Shown piece after piece: positions 7,372 through 16,479 of a DNA stretch of 64,000 bases. The DNA comes from a bacterium. GTDB lineage: Bacteria; Vulcanimicrobiota; JABDET01. The first letter of the stretch is position 1. The number at the start of each line of letters is the position of its first letter. Below the pieces are notes generated by a model. That model saw only the letters and a program-made list of their open reading frames with translations. It did no database searches and was not told the origin of the DNA. The translations under genes and the position numbers were made by a program. Where the stretch lies: positions 62,001 to 126,000 of the forward strand of contig JAJYZB010000007.1 in the NCBI GenBank assembly GCA_021800275.1, in the 5' to 3' direction.

Positions 7372-9987
7372 TTACAAAACCTCTTTGAGTCGCGCTTTCA
7401 CAGCCTGATGAATCAGGTGCAACTCGAACTCAAGATGAGCCAGAGTAAGAGAGTTCAGTCTAGCACGGTTTTGTTTTAAATCCCGCCTCATTTCTCTTTC
7501 AATATATCCCAGTTGGAGGTAGGCAAGGTCTCTTGCATCCGGATTGAGGACTGTGTGAAATTCATTATGCGGATGAATAATAAGTCCTATCAAGTGATTA
7601 AGATAAGAATTTTGAAGAGACCGTCTGAAACCATTAATGTTTTTACCTGTTCTAACTTCACTGAAAAAGGTGTACGTCATCCAGGAAAATAAATGGCTTA
7701 AGCTTAAGATTTGATTTTGATTTTTAACCTGTTTCTGCATATCCAGGACTCGATTTAAAACCACAGGGCTGAAAAAACGATTGAGAACTGCTTCTTGCAT
7801 TTTCGCAATCTTTCCGCGAATGGGGTAGTTGTACGGTTTTAAGAAGTCTTCTGGCACAGAAAAATGATCATACCAGACTTCAGGAGCCAGTTTATTTAAA
7901 AAGCGCGGAGAAAATGCAAAAGCATCAGGGGAAAACAGATAGAGATTTAAAATATTTAATGCTCTGACTTGCACGGTTTTTGGAACAGGAGTTAATGGAA
8001 TTCCTGCTCCAGGATCCCCTTTATGGCTTTTGCTGTAATATTCTCCTCCGATAAACCGAGCCACATCCTGGGTATAAAATGCATACCCTCCAAGAGTCAT
8101 GTCAAAAGCGATTCTGAGACGATGATAGCTCTCTCCTTGCGCCGGCCATTTTTGATTGATTTCTTTCCATAAACGATGGTAGAGTTGGAAACGGTAAACT
8201 GCGTATTTGAGAGGATTTCTGGAAAGATCAAAAATCTCACTTAAGGGATCAATGGCATAGGGTCCATAAGTATTTTCATCAGTTTCATACACATGTCCAG
8301 GTTTTGCTGAAAGAGAAGCGATTTTTTTCAGAGCTTTTTTATCCTGTTCAGGGGTTCTGCCGTTCAGCGGGGTATAACCATACTGGATTGCCCAGTAATC
8401 ATAAGCCCCAATCGTAGGGGTAAAGTAATTCACTTTCATCTTTGGAGAGGGTGGAATATTGGCTGGCAGATAATCCATGACAGAAGCTGAAAGTCCTTCT
8501 TTACTCGTTATTTTATAATTGAAAATATCTTTAAAAGGAAGGTACGTGCTGGCATGGAAATTGTGCCTTAAACCCAGACAGTGCCCTGACTCATGCATAA
8601 TGACAGATTTCAGATACGCATCCACAAACCAGCCTGGAACTTTAAAGCGCCCTGGCTGAGAGGAATTTAGAGCAAGACTTAAAGCTCCAAGCTCCCCCTG
8701 CTGTTCTTCTAATTCAGGAAAAATTGAAAGGTTGTCTGGTTCACTTGTATGATATAGAGAACGCACAAATTGTTTCTGCAGATACCCTGTTAAATCGAGT
8801 GAGGGGCTGATTTCATTGATATAGAGGTGTTTGATGTCTCTAATCATTCCTCCATCAATCACGATTTGTGCGCTGTAAATTTCTCCTGTTAAGGGATTTA
8901 CTTCTGATGGTCCAAAGGAAGAAAAATCAGAATGGCTGGAATCCATCCAATAGACCATGTTGTATCTGATATCTCCTGGTTTCCATTTAGAGTGTTCAGG
9001 TTGAATTTTTACTTCAACTGCATTTTTAATTCCAATTTTTGCAAAGGCTTTATTCCATTCCAGAATAGCGGATTTAATGACAGGGCGATATTTTTTGGGG
9101 GTTGTGTTTTCAATCCAAAAGACAATCGGTTTCTTATGCATATTCCAGCGGTTAATGTATCGAACAATCGGGGAGTTTACACTTTTGCTGGAAAAATTTT
9201 TGATGGCAGTTAAAAAGTATCCAATACGATCATCGGCTAATCGGGGAACATAATGATCCTGGGGAAGCCGAGAGATGCTGTAGTGAATTCCCAGTGAAAG
9301 GGATCTCCAGTTAGGGATCATTTGAACATAATTTCGATTCTTGGGCTTAGATGAAGCAACAAACACCTCATCAGTTTGGATTTCATCATTTAAAGGGAAA
9401 GTTTTTAAGGTTTGGATATAACTTCGGGATACATTAAAACTGTAATTTCCTTTTAAAGAGCTGCTGATATCATGAGACAGTCCTGCAAGATCCGATAAAA
9501 ATAGAGGTGTGGCATCAATAAGAACAGCGTGATTTTTATTGATCGAAAGAATTTTTAAGCTGGCTAAGACAGAGGAAGTAAAATCATCTTTGACGGCTTC
9601 TGCCTGGGTCGTATTTTTAGCCGCAGTAATATAAGGATTTTCTTCAATAAATTGAATTTGGTGATGGATTCGTTTCCATTTAAAGATAAAATTATTAATG
9701 GGTGAACCGGTCACCCAATCTCCTGCTCCCAGACCTCTGGTTAAGCTAATGGTCAGTAAAAATGGGGAGTTTAATTGGTTTTGTTTAATTTCCAAGAAAA
9801 ATTTTCCATCTTTTTGATATAAAGTGAAAAGTCCTTTTAACTTTTTTGTCTGTTGAATGACTTGTTGAAATGGCTTATAAAAGCTTTTTTTATGTTTAAG
9901 AGTTTTTGTGGTCGGTTTTGCGAACACGGGAAAAGACAGTGAAGATAAGAGTAAAAAAGTAACGAATGATTTTTTAAATAGTTTCAC
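7372..9987 (-). CDS. Secreted zinc-dependent metalloprotease (DUF5117/DUF4953 type)
   Basis: Large exported metalloprotease. Residues 1-23 form a signal peptide ending in VFA. The zinc motif HESGHCLGLRHN at 465-476 (His465, Glu466, His469, His475) is a metzincin-type HExxHxxGxxH. Upstream of it come SLTRGLGAGDWVTG and a FWIENTTPKKYRPV block typical of the DUF5117/DUF4953 proteins; downstream is SVMDYLPANI, containing the Met-turn. The start is GTG, overlapping the alaS stop by 4 nt (GTGA), with GGAG about 8 nt upstream, so it is translationally linked to alaS. Length (871) fits this family, best known from Bacteroidota and Acidobacteriota. Substrate unknown; protein or peptide digestion in the periplasm or outside is inferred. 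Confidence 0.88.
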   Translation of the reverse strand: MKLFKKSFVTFLLLSSLSFPVFAKPTTKTLKHKKSFYKPFQQVIQQTKKLKGLFTLYQKDGKFFLEIKQNQLNSPFLLTISLTRGLGAGDWVTGSPINNFIFKWKRIHHQIQFIEENPYITAAKNTTQAEAVKDDFTSSVLASLKILSINKNHAVLIDATPLFLSDLAGLSHDISSSLKGNYSFNVSRSYIQTLKTFPLNDEIQTDEVFVASSKPKNRNYVQMIPNWRSLSLGIHYSISRLPQDHYVPRLADDRIGYFLTAIKNFSSKSVNSPIVRYINRWNMHKKPIVFWIENTTPKKYRPVIKSAILEWNKAFAKIGIKNAVEVKIQPEHSKWKPGDIRYNMVYWMDSSHSDFSSFGPSEVNPLTGEIYSAQIVIDGGMIRDIKHLYINEISPSLDLTGYLQKQFVRSLYHTSEPDNLSIFPELEEQQGELGALSLALNSSQPGRFKVPGWFVDAYLKSVIMHESGHCLGLRHNFHASTYLPFKDIFNYKITSKEGLSASVMDYLPANIPPSPKMKVNYFTPTIGAYDYWAIQYGYTPLNGRTPEQDKKALKKIASLSAKPGHVYETDENTYGPYAIDPLSEIFDLSRNPLKYAVYRFQLYHRLWKEINQKWPAQGESYHRLRIAFDMTLGGYAFYTQDVARFIGGEYYSKSHKGDPGAGIPLTPVPKTVQVRALNILNLYLFSPDAFAFSPRFLNKLAPEVWYDHFSVPEDFLKPYNYPIRGKIAKMQEAVLNRFFSPVVLNRVLDMQKQVKNQNQILSLSHLFSWMTYTFFSEVRTGKNINGFRRSLQNSYLNHLIGLIIHPHNEFHTVLNPDARDLAYLQLGYIEREMRRDLKQNRARLNSLTLAHLEFELHLIHQAVKARLKEVL

Positions 9988-12695
9988 TTAGGACTCCTTT
10001 TTTGTTGAGACAGAGCGACTTTCTGTCCAACTAATTTTTTTGCCTCATCAAAAGCTTCTTCTAATTTTTCTATATTTTTCCCCCCTGCTTCAGCCAGATC
10101 GGCTTTTCCGCCCCCCCCACCGTCTAAAATTTTTGCAACAGGCCTTATCAATTCTACGGCAGAAAAACCAAGCTGGATTAGGTCAGAAGTGACCCCGCAG
10201 ATCAGACTGAGTTTTCCTTCGACAGGAGATGCGAGTAAAATAATGCCGGATTTTAATTGTTTTTTTAACGTGTCCATCATTGTTCTCAGAGATTCTTTAT
10301 TTTCAGTTTCGACTTTTTCAATCACACACATGATACCACCAACATTTTGAATTTTTTCTTTCAAAGAGAGCGCGCTTTTAGAGGCAAGCTCCTGGCGCAA
10401 GGATCGGATTTCTTTTTCTTTATCTTCAAGTCTTAATTTAAACATCTCTTCTTCTTGAATTTTAAGTTTTTTAAATTCTTGAAAATAAAGTAAAGCTGCT
10501 TCCCCTGCCTTTGCTTCAAGTCTTCTCATGCCTTTTGAAATGGAAGATTCTTTAAGGAGAACAAAAAAACCAATCTCGCCAACAGAGTGAACGTGAGTTC
10601 CTCCACACAGCTCTTTACTGAATCCATCCACTAAAACAGCTCTAACTGCCTCCCCATATTTTTCACCGAAAAATGCGAGAGCCCCTAATTCTTTTGCTTT
10701 TTCCGGGGTTGTCGAAACTGTTTCAACTGTTAAGTTTTTCTGGATAGTTTTGTTGACAAGGGATTCAATTTTGAGCAATTCTTCACTGGAAATAGCTTGT
10801 GGATGTGAAAAATCTAAACGAAGATAGGTATCACAGACATAAGAACCTGCCTGCTGAACGTGGGGACCTAGTATTTCCCGCAGGGCTGCATGAAGAAGAT
10901 GGGTGGCTGTGTGATGTTTTCGAATCAGGTCTCTGCGGTTCACATCCACTAAAGCTTTTGCCACTTCGCCTGTTTTCAAATCGCCTATTTCAACTTGAAT
11001 ACTATGAAAAAAATATCCACCTTCATTTTTTTGAGTGTCTAAAATTTTTGCCTGCCCTGTTCCCCAGATCAATATTCCGGTATCCCCAATCTGCCCCCCG
11101 CTTTCAGCATAAAAAGGGGTGCGGTCTAAAATTACAACTCCGTTTTCTCCTGATATTAATCTTTTTGTGGTTTCATGTTTTTTATTTTCCAAAATTTTTT
11201 GAAGGAACAGGATTTTTCCATCTGCTTCTAGTGTTTCATATCCTAAAAAATGGGTAGGTTGAAGGATGCTGACTTCAGCCTGGGCAGCATCTGATCCAGA
11301 TTGAACGACTTTTTTTATTTCTTCATGAGCAAAAGCGGTATCCAGCAGATCCACAATTCCTTGTCTGGAAGCTCTAGAACGTTCTCTCTGTTTTTCCATT
11401 TCTATTTGAAAACCGGATTCATCTACATGAAATCCTTCGTTTTCGAGCAGTTCTTTAGCTACTTCAAAAGGAAAGCCTTTCTCATCATGCAGCCTAAAAA
11501 GAACTTCTCCTGGAATGATTCGAGTGGATTTATATTTCTCCCAAGCCAGGTTCCATAATTCTGCCTCACAGTTTTCCAGCAGTTTTTTAAATTCTGATAT
11601 CTCTTTTTCAATCGCTTGTTTGACAATATCTCTTTTTTCTCGAAGTTCGGGATAAATTTTGTCCATGCCGATCAAGTCAATAAAATAAAGAGCATATTTA
11701 GAAATAGAATCTGTTTGGACAGGCAGGTTTCGGAAATAGAGATAGGCTCGGCGCAGAATTTTTCTTAGCACATAACCTCTGCCTTCATTAGATGGAACAG
11801 CTCCATCAGAGATCATAAAGAGAGAGGCTCTGAGGTGGTCAGCCGCAATGCGAGCTGAAATCTGAACTTTGGGATTACTCCCAATGGGAGCAAGAGACTC
11901 GTAAATACTTTTAAACAGATCAGTATCATAAGGAGAATCTTTTCCTTGTAAAATCATAGTCAGGCGTTCCAGTCCTGCACCTGTGTCAATGTTTTTTTGA
12001 GGAAGTTCATGCAGTTTTCCTTTTTCATCTTTGTGATACATGGTAAAAACAAGATTCCAGATTTCAATATACTGATCACAGGGTTCTCCTGAAGGATTCA
12101 TTCTCTCGCAGCCGGGCTTGCAGTCAGGATCACCACATCCGTATTTAATTCCCCGGTCGTAATAAATTTCCGTATCCGGACCACAGGTCCCGGTTTTTCC
12201 AATAGGACCCCACCAGTTGTCATCTAATCTGAACAATCGCTCACTCGGAATGCCAATATTTTTCCAGATTTGATAAGCTTCTTCATCATCGGGATAAACA
12301 CTGACAAAAAGTTTTTCAGGCGGAATCTTGTATTCCCGGGTCAGGAGTTCATAAGCCCATGTAATGGCTTCTTCTTTAAAATAATCCCCAAAGGAAAAGT
12401 TTCCCAGCATTTCAAAAAAAGTATGGTGGCGAGTTGTGTGTCCAACTTTTTCAATATCATCTGCCCGCAAGCATTTCTGACAGGTCGTGATTCTGGGGGC
12501 TGCGGGTTTTGCGATTCCAGCAAACTCAGCTTTAAAAGGGGACATTCCGGCAGTAACCCAGAGAAGAGATGGATCATTAGCTGGAATCAGAGGAAAACTG
12601 GGCAATCGTTTGTGCTTGCGCTTCTCGTTTTCAAAAAATTTAAGAAAAGTGTCTCGAACTTCATAACCTGGCCAGTTATTTTCTTTATCACTCAT
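9984..12695 (-). CDS. alaS: Alanine--tRNA ligase
   Basis: Charges tRNA-Ala with alanine and edits mis-attached serine or glycine. The N-terminal class II catalytic core includes HHTFFEMLGNFSFGDYFK and GRGYVLRKILRRA. The editing domain carries HHTATHLLH and the metal-site CGGTHV. The C-terminal DHHA1/oligomerisation domain ends with GGGGGKADLAEAGG. Length 903 is normal. The ATG at 12695 gives a standard N-terminus; only a weak AAAGG lies upstream. It is followed, with overlap, by the metalloprotease and then the mutase, all on the minus strand. Confidence 0.98.
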   Translation of the reverse strand: MSDKENNWPGYEVRDTFLKFFENEKRKHKRLPSFPLIPANDPSLLWVTAGMSPFKAEFAGIAKPAAPRITTCQKCLRADDIEKVGHTTRHHTFFEMLGNFSFGDYFKEEAITWAYELLTREYKIPPEKLFVSVYPDDEEAYQIWKNIGIPSERLFRLDDNWWGPIGKTGTCGPDTEIYYDRGIKYGCGDPDCKPGCERMNPSGEPCDQYIEIWNLVFTMYHKDEKGKLHELPQKNIDTGAGLERLTMILQGKDSPYDTDLFKSIYESLAPIGSNPKVQISARIAADHLRASLFMISDGAVPSNEGRGYVLRKILRRAYLYFRNLPVQTDSISKYALYFIDLIGMDKIYPELREKRDIVKQAIEKEISEFKKLLENCEAELWNLAWEKYKSTRIIPGEVLFRLHDEKGFPFEVAKELLENEGFHVDESGFQIEMEKQRERSRASRQGIVDLLDTAFAHEEIKKVVQSGSDAAQAEVSILQPTHFLGYETLEADGKILFLQKILENKKHETTKRLISGENGVVILDRTPFYAESGGQIGDTGILIWGTGQAKILDTQKNEGGYFFHSIQVEIGDLKTGEVAKALVDVNRRDLIRKHHTATHLLHAALREILGPHVQQAGSYVCDTYLRLDFSHPQAISSEELLKIESLVNKTIQKNLTVETVSTTPEKAKELGALAFFGEKYGEAVRAVLVDGFSKELCGGTHVHSVGEIGFFVLLKESSISKGMRRLEAKAGEAALLYFQEFKKLKIQEEEMFKLRLEDKEKEIRSLRQELASKSALSLKEKIQNVGGIMCVIEKVETENKESLRTMMDTLKKQLKSGIILLASPVEGKLSLICGVTSDLIQLGFSAVELIRPVAKILDGGGGGKADLAEAGGKNIEKLEEAFDEAKKLVGQKVALSQQKRSPK

Positions 12696-12738
12696 GCAGG
12701 GATTAGAGCCTTTATTTTATCGGCATTTCCGTGTTCTG

Positions 12739-13248
12739 TCAATGGGTCTGTTTCTGCGAGACTTTTGAAGAATGAGAAGCTTGCTCTTGATTAAATTTTT
12801 CAACCATGGCATGCCATTTTTTCAATTGTTCTGACGTTAAAACCCCTATAATCGTTCTGCCCAGTTTAATTCTTTGGTACCGAATCTCTCCGCCAATAAC
12901 AGCGCTTTTTTCAACCTGTTTTTTAATCTTTTTTAAACTGGCATTTTTACTCAGCAGGTCCTGGAGGTTCAATTCTGAAAGACTGAGATCAGCGTTTAAT
13001 TTAATCATTTCTTTCTGAAAGCTTTCAAAAGCCAGCTTCATGGCTCCTAATTGTATTTGTGTTAATCCAAGGGGTTTAGCATAATCCCAAATAAACCCAA
13101 ACTGCTGTCCTGATGAGGAGTTGTTTCTTGTGCTAGCGTTAGGAGATGATGATGATGATCCACTGGTTTGGGTTTGAGAAAAAACAATGGAACCACTTAA
13201 AAAATTAAGCAGAAAAAAAACGATCAACAATTTTGAAAAAGATTTCAC
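12739..13248 (-). CDS. Periplasmic Spy/CpxP-like (LTxxQ) protein
   Basis: Small exported helical protein, about 169 residues. A signal peptide (FSKLLIVFFLLNFLSGSIVFS) is followed by a Ser/Asn-rich linker and a helical domain. The segments LGLTQIQLGAM and VLTSEQLKKW match the LTxxQ pattern of Spy/CpxP-type periplasmic chaperones or metal-stress proteins. The GTG at 13248 is preferred because AGGAGG lies 9 nt upstream; the in-frame ATG at 13257 directly abuts that site. It precedes alaS by 43 nt on the same strand. Similarity to the family is weak, so the assignment is tentative. Confidence 0.65.
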   Translation of the reverse strand: MKSFSKLLIVFFLLNFLSGSIVFSQTQTSGSSSSSPNASTRNNSSSGQQFGFIWDYAKPLGLTQIQLGAMKLAFESFQKEMIKLNADLSLSELNLQDLLSKNASLKKIKKQVEKSAVIGGEIRYQRIKLGRTIIGVLTSEQLKKWHAMVEKFNQEQASHSSKVSQKQTH

Positions 13249-13299
13249 GAAAAGCATCCTCCTTATTTCTATATCTGTCCTTATCGGACACTTTATGAG

Positions 13300-13331
13300 T
13301 TTCTACGAAAAACACTTTCTACGAAAAACAG
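13300..13331. repeat. Two tandem copies of a 16-bp unit
   Basis: The unit TTTCTACGAAAAACA(C/G) occurs twice in a row (13300-13315 and 13316-13331) in the gap upstream of the Spy-like gene and the deaminase gene. A related CCTACGAAAAAGG is at about 29657, near the end of the YcaO gene. Function unknown. Confidence 0.6.
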
Positions 13332-13412
13332 AACACCCCTTCAGAAAATTTACACATTGGAAATAAAAAAATAGCTTCATTTAACTATAAATTATGTTAA
13401 TATAAGAAAAGA

Positions 13413-14045
13413 ATGATTCATGCGATTTCAAACACACCCATCTTATCGTCGATTTCGAGCCGCCAAAACTTACACGCCTCTTCTGAAGAAACTCCATTTT
13501 TAACAGACATAAAACCCTGGATTCAGAGAATGAAACAGGTGATTCAAAAAAGCCGCCAAAATTCTCCTGGTTTGTCTGATCAGGACTGGATATTATTAGC
13601 CTGTTCTGAGGCTTTGAAATCCCCTGCAGGTTGGGGGAGAGTAGGCGCAGTGCTGGTCAAGAACGGAAAAATGATGGGGAAAGGAGGCTCTATAGGCGGA
13701 TTAAGAATTCATGCTGAAATGGATGCATTAAAAAATGCAGGATCATTAGGAATTCCTGAGTTAAATAAAGATGTTACTGCCTATGTCAGTCTGCAGCCTT
13801 GTAATTTCCGCGATTCAGGCGTGCCCTTTAAATCCTGCTGCCAATATCTGGCAGAATCAGGGATTAAAAAGGTAGTTTTTGCCGGGATAGATCCCAGAGT
13901 TGGCAAAAATGGAATTGATTTCTTAAAATCGCATGGAATTCAGGTGCAGCAGATACAGGATCCAAAATTACAGGTTTTAGGAGAAAAAATATTTAATCTT
14001 CTGGATACTTCCATACCTGCATCCTGGCGGAAAGAACTTTGTTGA
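13413..14045 (+). CDS. CMP/dCMP or RibD-like zinc deaminase
   Basis: Member of the cytidine deaminase superfamily. The active-site block HAE is at 100-102 (zinc ligand His100, proton shuttle Glu102), followed by PC at 129-130 and a third ligand at Cys142 or Cys143. The PC-to-Cys spacing (12 or 13 residues) is longer than the usual 2-9, so the zinc loop carries an insertion. The segment SPAGWGRVGAVLVKNGKMMGKG resembles the RibD/dCMP deaminase beta-sheet lead. There is no reductase domain. The first ~50 residues are a non-conserved extension. No riboflavin genes are nearby, so the substrate (pterin, pyrimidine or other) is open. Confidence 0.75.
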   Translation: MIHAISNTPILSSISSRQNLHASSEETPFLTDIKPWIQRMKQVIQKSRQNSPGLSDQDWILLACSEALKSPAGWGRVGAVLVKNGKMMGKGGSIGGLRIHAEMDALKNAGSLGIPELNKDVTAYVSLQPCNFRDSGVPFKSCCQYLAESGIKKVVFAGIDPRVGKNGIDFLKSHGIQVQQIQDPKLQVLGEKIFNLLDTSIPASWRKELC

Positions 14046-14064
14046 AGGAACTTATCCTGACTTA

Positions 14065-14259
14065 ATGAAAAGTAAATTTATGGGAACAACTGAAAGGCTG
14101 GAAGAAACCCGCTACTGTCCTACCTGCGAAAAAAAAACGAATCACTGGGTCACGCGAATTGTCGTGCCAACAATTTCTGAAGAGAACTCTTCAGGAGGCG
14201 GAAAGGGAGATATCGTAAAAATAGAATGCAGACTTTGCGGAACGGTTGACAATCGCTGA
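14065..14259 (+). CDS. Small zinc-ribbon protein
   Basis: A 64-residue protein with two CxxC knuckles, Cys18/Cys21 and Cys55/Cys58, separated by a basic and Gly/Ser-rich stretch, as in a single zinc ribbon. It follows the deaminase by 19 nt on the same strand. No wider similarity was recognised. It may bind nucleic acid or another protein; this is inference from fold type only. The ribosome-binding site is weak, so expression is less certain than for its neighbours. Confidence 0.6.
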   Translation: MKSKFMGTTERLEETRYCPTCEKKTNHWVTRIVVPTISEENSSGGGKGDIVKIECRLCGTVDNR

Positions 14260-14279
14260 TTCGAATTGAATTTTAGTTA

Positions 14280-15056
14280 TCACTGGATTGAAACAGTTAA
14301 AGAGCTCAAAGCAAAATTTTCGTAATCGCTCGTTGTCAAGCCTGGCAGATCTACGGGATCCTCAAGATAATCGTTGGGTTGATTGTTAATTGTATAAGGG
14401 TTAGAAATATTTTCGTTGAAATTAATGAGTGGAGGGGTCGTTGGAAGGGCTGCTCCAATTTCGCTGATAACAGGGGGAATGCATTGATTCTGTGGATTTA
14501 AACAATTTACCAGAGAACTAGAAGCAGGAACAATATAGGTAAAAACATTAATATCGAACTGCTGCGCATTCCCGAGATACGTGTCTGGGAGTTTTAAAAC
14601 AATGATCAAGCTATTCCCGTTTGAAGTAATACTGCCAGGTGTAATAGCTTGTGGACCTGTCCACTGCTGAGGCTGCTGGGAAGTTGGAGAAGCGATTCTG
14701 TCGTTACGAATCCATCCTGAATTATCCAGTTCAAAATAATCAGTCCAAGTGTCAGGGTTTGTAGTAACAAGAGTATCACTTCCGATTAAACTGGTGTTTA
14801 AATCATTGACAGCAATGCGGTACACTCCCAGGTACTGTGTGCCGTTCTCTGTAAAAGAGGTTGTTATTCCTCCTTGAACTGTTACTTGAAAACGAAGAGT
14901 TTTAGAAACAGGCGCTAGGAGGGGAGGGGGACCTGTTGAGCATCCAGCAGACAGAAAAGGGATAAAAATAAAAGAAAGTAAACTATACAAAAGCCATGAA
15001 ATGGCTGTTCCTATCTTTTTTATCTGGACTTTTGTTAATTCTGTCTTTTCCGCCAT
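14280..15056 (-). CDS. Putative lipoprotein of unknown function
   Basis: Exported protein with a lipobox LSAGC (Cys39 when numbered from the ATG at 15056) after a hydrophobic helix, then a Pro-rich linker (STGPPPLLAP) and a probable beta-rich domain of about 210 residues with many Asn, Thr and Ser. No family recognised. The ATG at 15056 gives an unusually long charged leader and makes the gene overlap the divergent lnt gene by 61 nt. Starting at ATT 15002 (AGGA 7 nt upstream) or TTG 14990 would give a shorter signal. The true start is undecided. Confidence 0.6.
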   Translation of the reverse strand: MAEKTELTKVQIKKIGTAISWLLYSLLSFIFIPFLSAGCSTGPPPLLAPVSKTLRFQVTVQGGITTSFTENGTQYLGVYRIAVNDLNTSLIGSDTLVTTNPDTWTDYFELDNSGWIRNDRIASPTSQQPQQWTGPQAITPGSITSNGNSLIIVLKLPDTYLGNAQQFDINVFTYIVPASSSLVNCLNPQNQCIPPVISEIGAALPTTPPLINFNENISNPYTINNQPNDYLEDPVDLPGLTTSDYENFALSSLTVSIQ

Positions 15057-16468
15057 TTAATTTGTTCTTTTTGGCATGGTTTGCTTTTGTTCCTGTATTC
15101 TTTTCCATCCAAAATAAATCTCGCACCATGGTTATATTCTTAATGGCAGCTGCTTTTCTTCTTTTTTACCTCGAGTTTTTGCACTGGCTGACCATTTTTG
15201 CCTGGTACGGCTGGATCTTTTCCGTTATGTATAGTGTACTGTGGATTGTGGTCTGGACATGGATTGTTTATCCACTTTTAATTGTTCAGAAATCTTCCTG
15301 GAGTCAAATTTTTGCATTGAGTTTCTCTTTTGCGGCTTTAGAGGTGTTTTTAAGCCTAGGACCACTGGCATTCCCATGGATAGAACTGGGATATTCGCAG
15401 TGGAAATTTCTGCCCGTTGTTCAGATAACAAGTTTAATTGGTGTCGTAGGATTAAGTTTTTTAATTTTTCTATGTGGTCAGCTTCTTTTCCAGGGAATAC
15501 GGGAAAAAAGGCTCCTCTATATTTTTTTGGGGATTTTATGTTTTTTTATCCCTGCTGCATATGGAGCTGTTCGTCTTCGAGAAAAACCTTCACAAAAAAC
15601 GTTGTCAGCGGCTTTGATTCAAACGAATGATTCCGAATCATTAAAGTGGAGCACAAGGGCATTTAAAAGCTCTCTTGTTGAGTTAAATGATTTAATTTTA
15701 AAAGCGAGTCAAAGCCATCCCGATTTGATTATACTTCCTGAAACAGCCGTGGCTGGCTATTTGAATCGAGATCCGGTTCTGCAGGATTTAGTGAGAAAAT
15801 GGGCTCAACGCACCAGAACATATCTAATGGTTGGAACTCTTTTGGACAAAGATGGCTCTCCTGAAAATGCCCTTGTCTTAGTTAAGCCTGACGGATTCTG
15901 GAGACAGAAATATATCAAGGTCAGGTTGGTTCCATTTGGTGAATATGTGCCCGGTTTTTTTGAGCGCTTTAAAAATTTTTTCCCTGTTTTAAGAGGGCTC
16001 GTTAATTTTAAAGCGGGAAAAAAATTTAATGTTCTAAATTTTCCTGAAGGTAAATTTGGAGCCATGATCTGTTTCGAGTCCTCTTTTGGCTGGATTTCCA
16101 GAAAGTTCACAAAAAATGGAGCTAAATTTCTGGTTGTCTCTAGTAATGACGCATGGTTTGAAGGAACGCCGGCTCAACAGATTCATGCCTCAATGGCTGT
16201 TTTTCGAGCGGTTGAAAATAAAAGAAGTTTTATTCAAGTTGGAAACACTGGAATATCATGCTCAGTAGATCCTTTTGGAAAAATTTTAGTCTGGCAGAGA
16301 CCTGAAACAAAAGCTGTAGTTCTGACAAAAATACCGTTGGAGTCAGGATTGACCGTGTATGATCTTATCGGCAGACTCCTTCCTTATTTTTGGATTATCG
16401 GATTTTTGTTTTGCGCGATTTCTTATGCGCTTAAAAGCAGAGGTTTTAAAGCAAAAACGAACGAATAA
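14996..16468 (+). CDS. lnt: Apolipoprotein N-acyltransferase
   Basis: Inner-membrane enzyme that adds the third acyl chain to outer-membrane lipoproteins. The N-terminal third has several membrane helices (FLSGLLLILSFPPFN onward), followed by a periplasmic nitrilase domain and a final membrane helix. The catalytic triad is visible as Glu249 (PETAVAGY), Lys308 (YIKVRLVPFGEYVP) and Cys359 (MICFESSFG). Length 490 is typical. The start fits homologues, which begin just before the FPPFN block. It is followed after 11 nt by lptC, forming an envelope pair. Presence of Lnt supports a diderm cell with lipoprotein sorting. Confidence 0.95.
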   Translation: MKWLFLSFLSGLLLILSFPPFNLFFLAWFAFVPVFFSIQNKSRTMVIFLMAAAFLLFYLEFLHWLTIFAWYGWIFSVMYSVLWIVVWTWIVYPLLIVQKSSWSQIFALSFSFAALEVFLSLGPLAFPWIELGYSQWKFLPVVQITSLIGVVGLSFLIFLCGQLLFQGIREKRLLYIFLGILCFFIPAAYGAVRLREKPSQKTLSAALIQTNDSESLKWSTRAFKSSLVELNDLILKASQSHPDLIILPETAVAGYLNRDPVLQDLVRKWAQRTRTYLMVGTLLDKDGSPENALVLVKPDGFWRQKYIKVRLVPFGEYVPGFFERFKNFFPVLRGLVNFKAGKKFNVLNFPEGKFGAMICFESSFGWISRKFTKNGAKFLVVSSNDAWFEGTPAQQIHASMAVFRAVENKRSFIQVGNTGISCSVDPFGKILVWQRPETKAVVLTKIPLESGLTVYDLIGRLLPYFWIIGFLFCAISYALKSRGFKAKTNE

Positions 16469-16479
16469 ATATTAAACGT

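Noticed and set aside
12270-12794. 174-codon open frame on the plus strand opposite alaS
   Set aside because: It runs antisense through the conserved catalytic core of alaS and encodes no recognisable motif.
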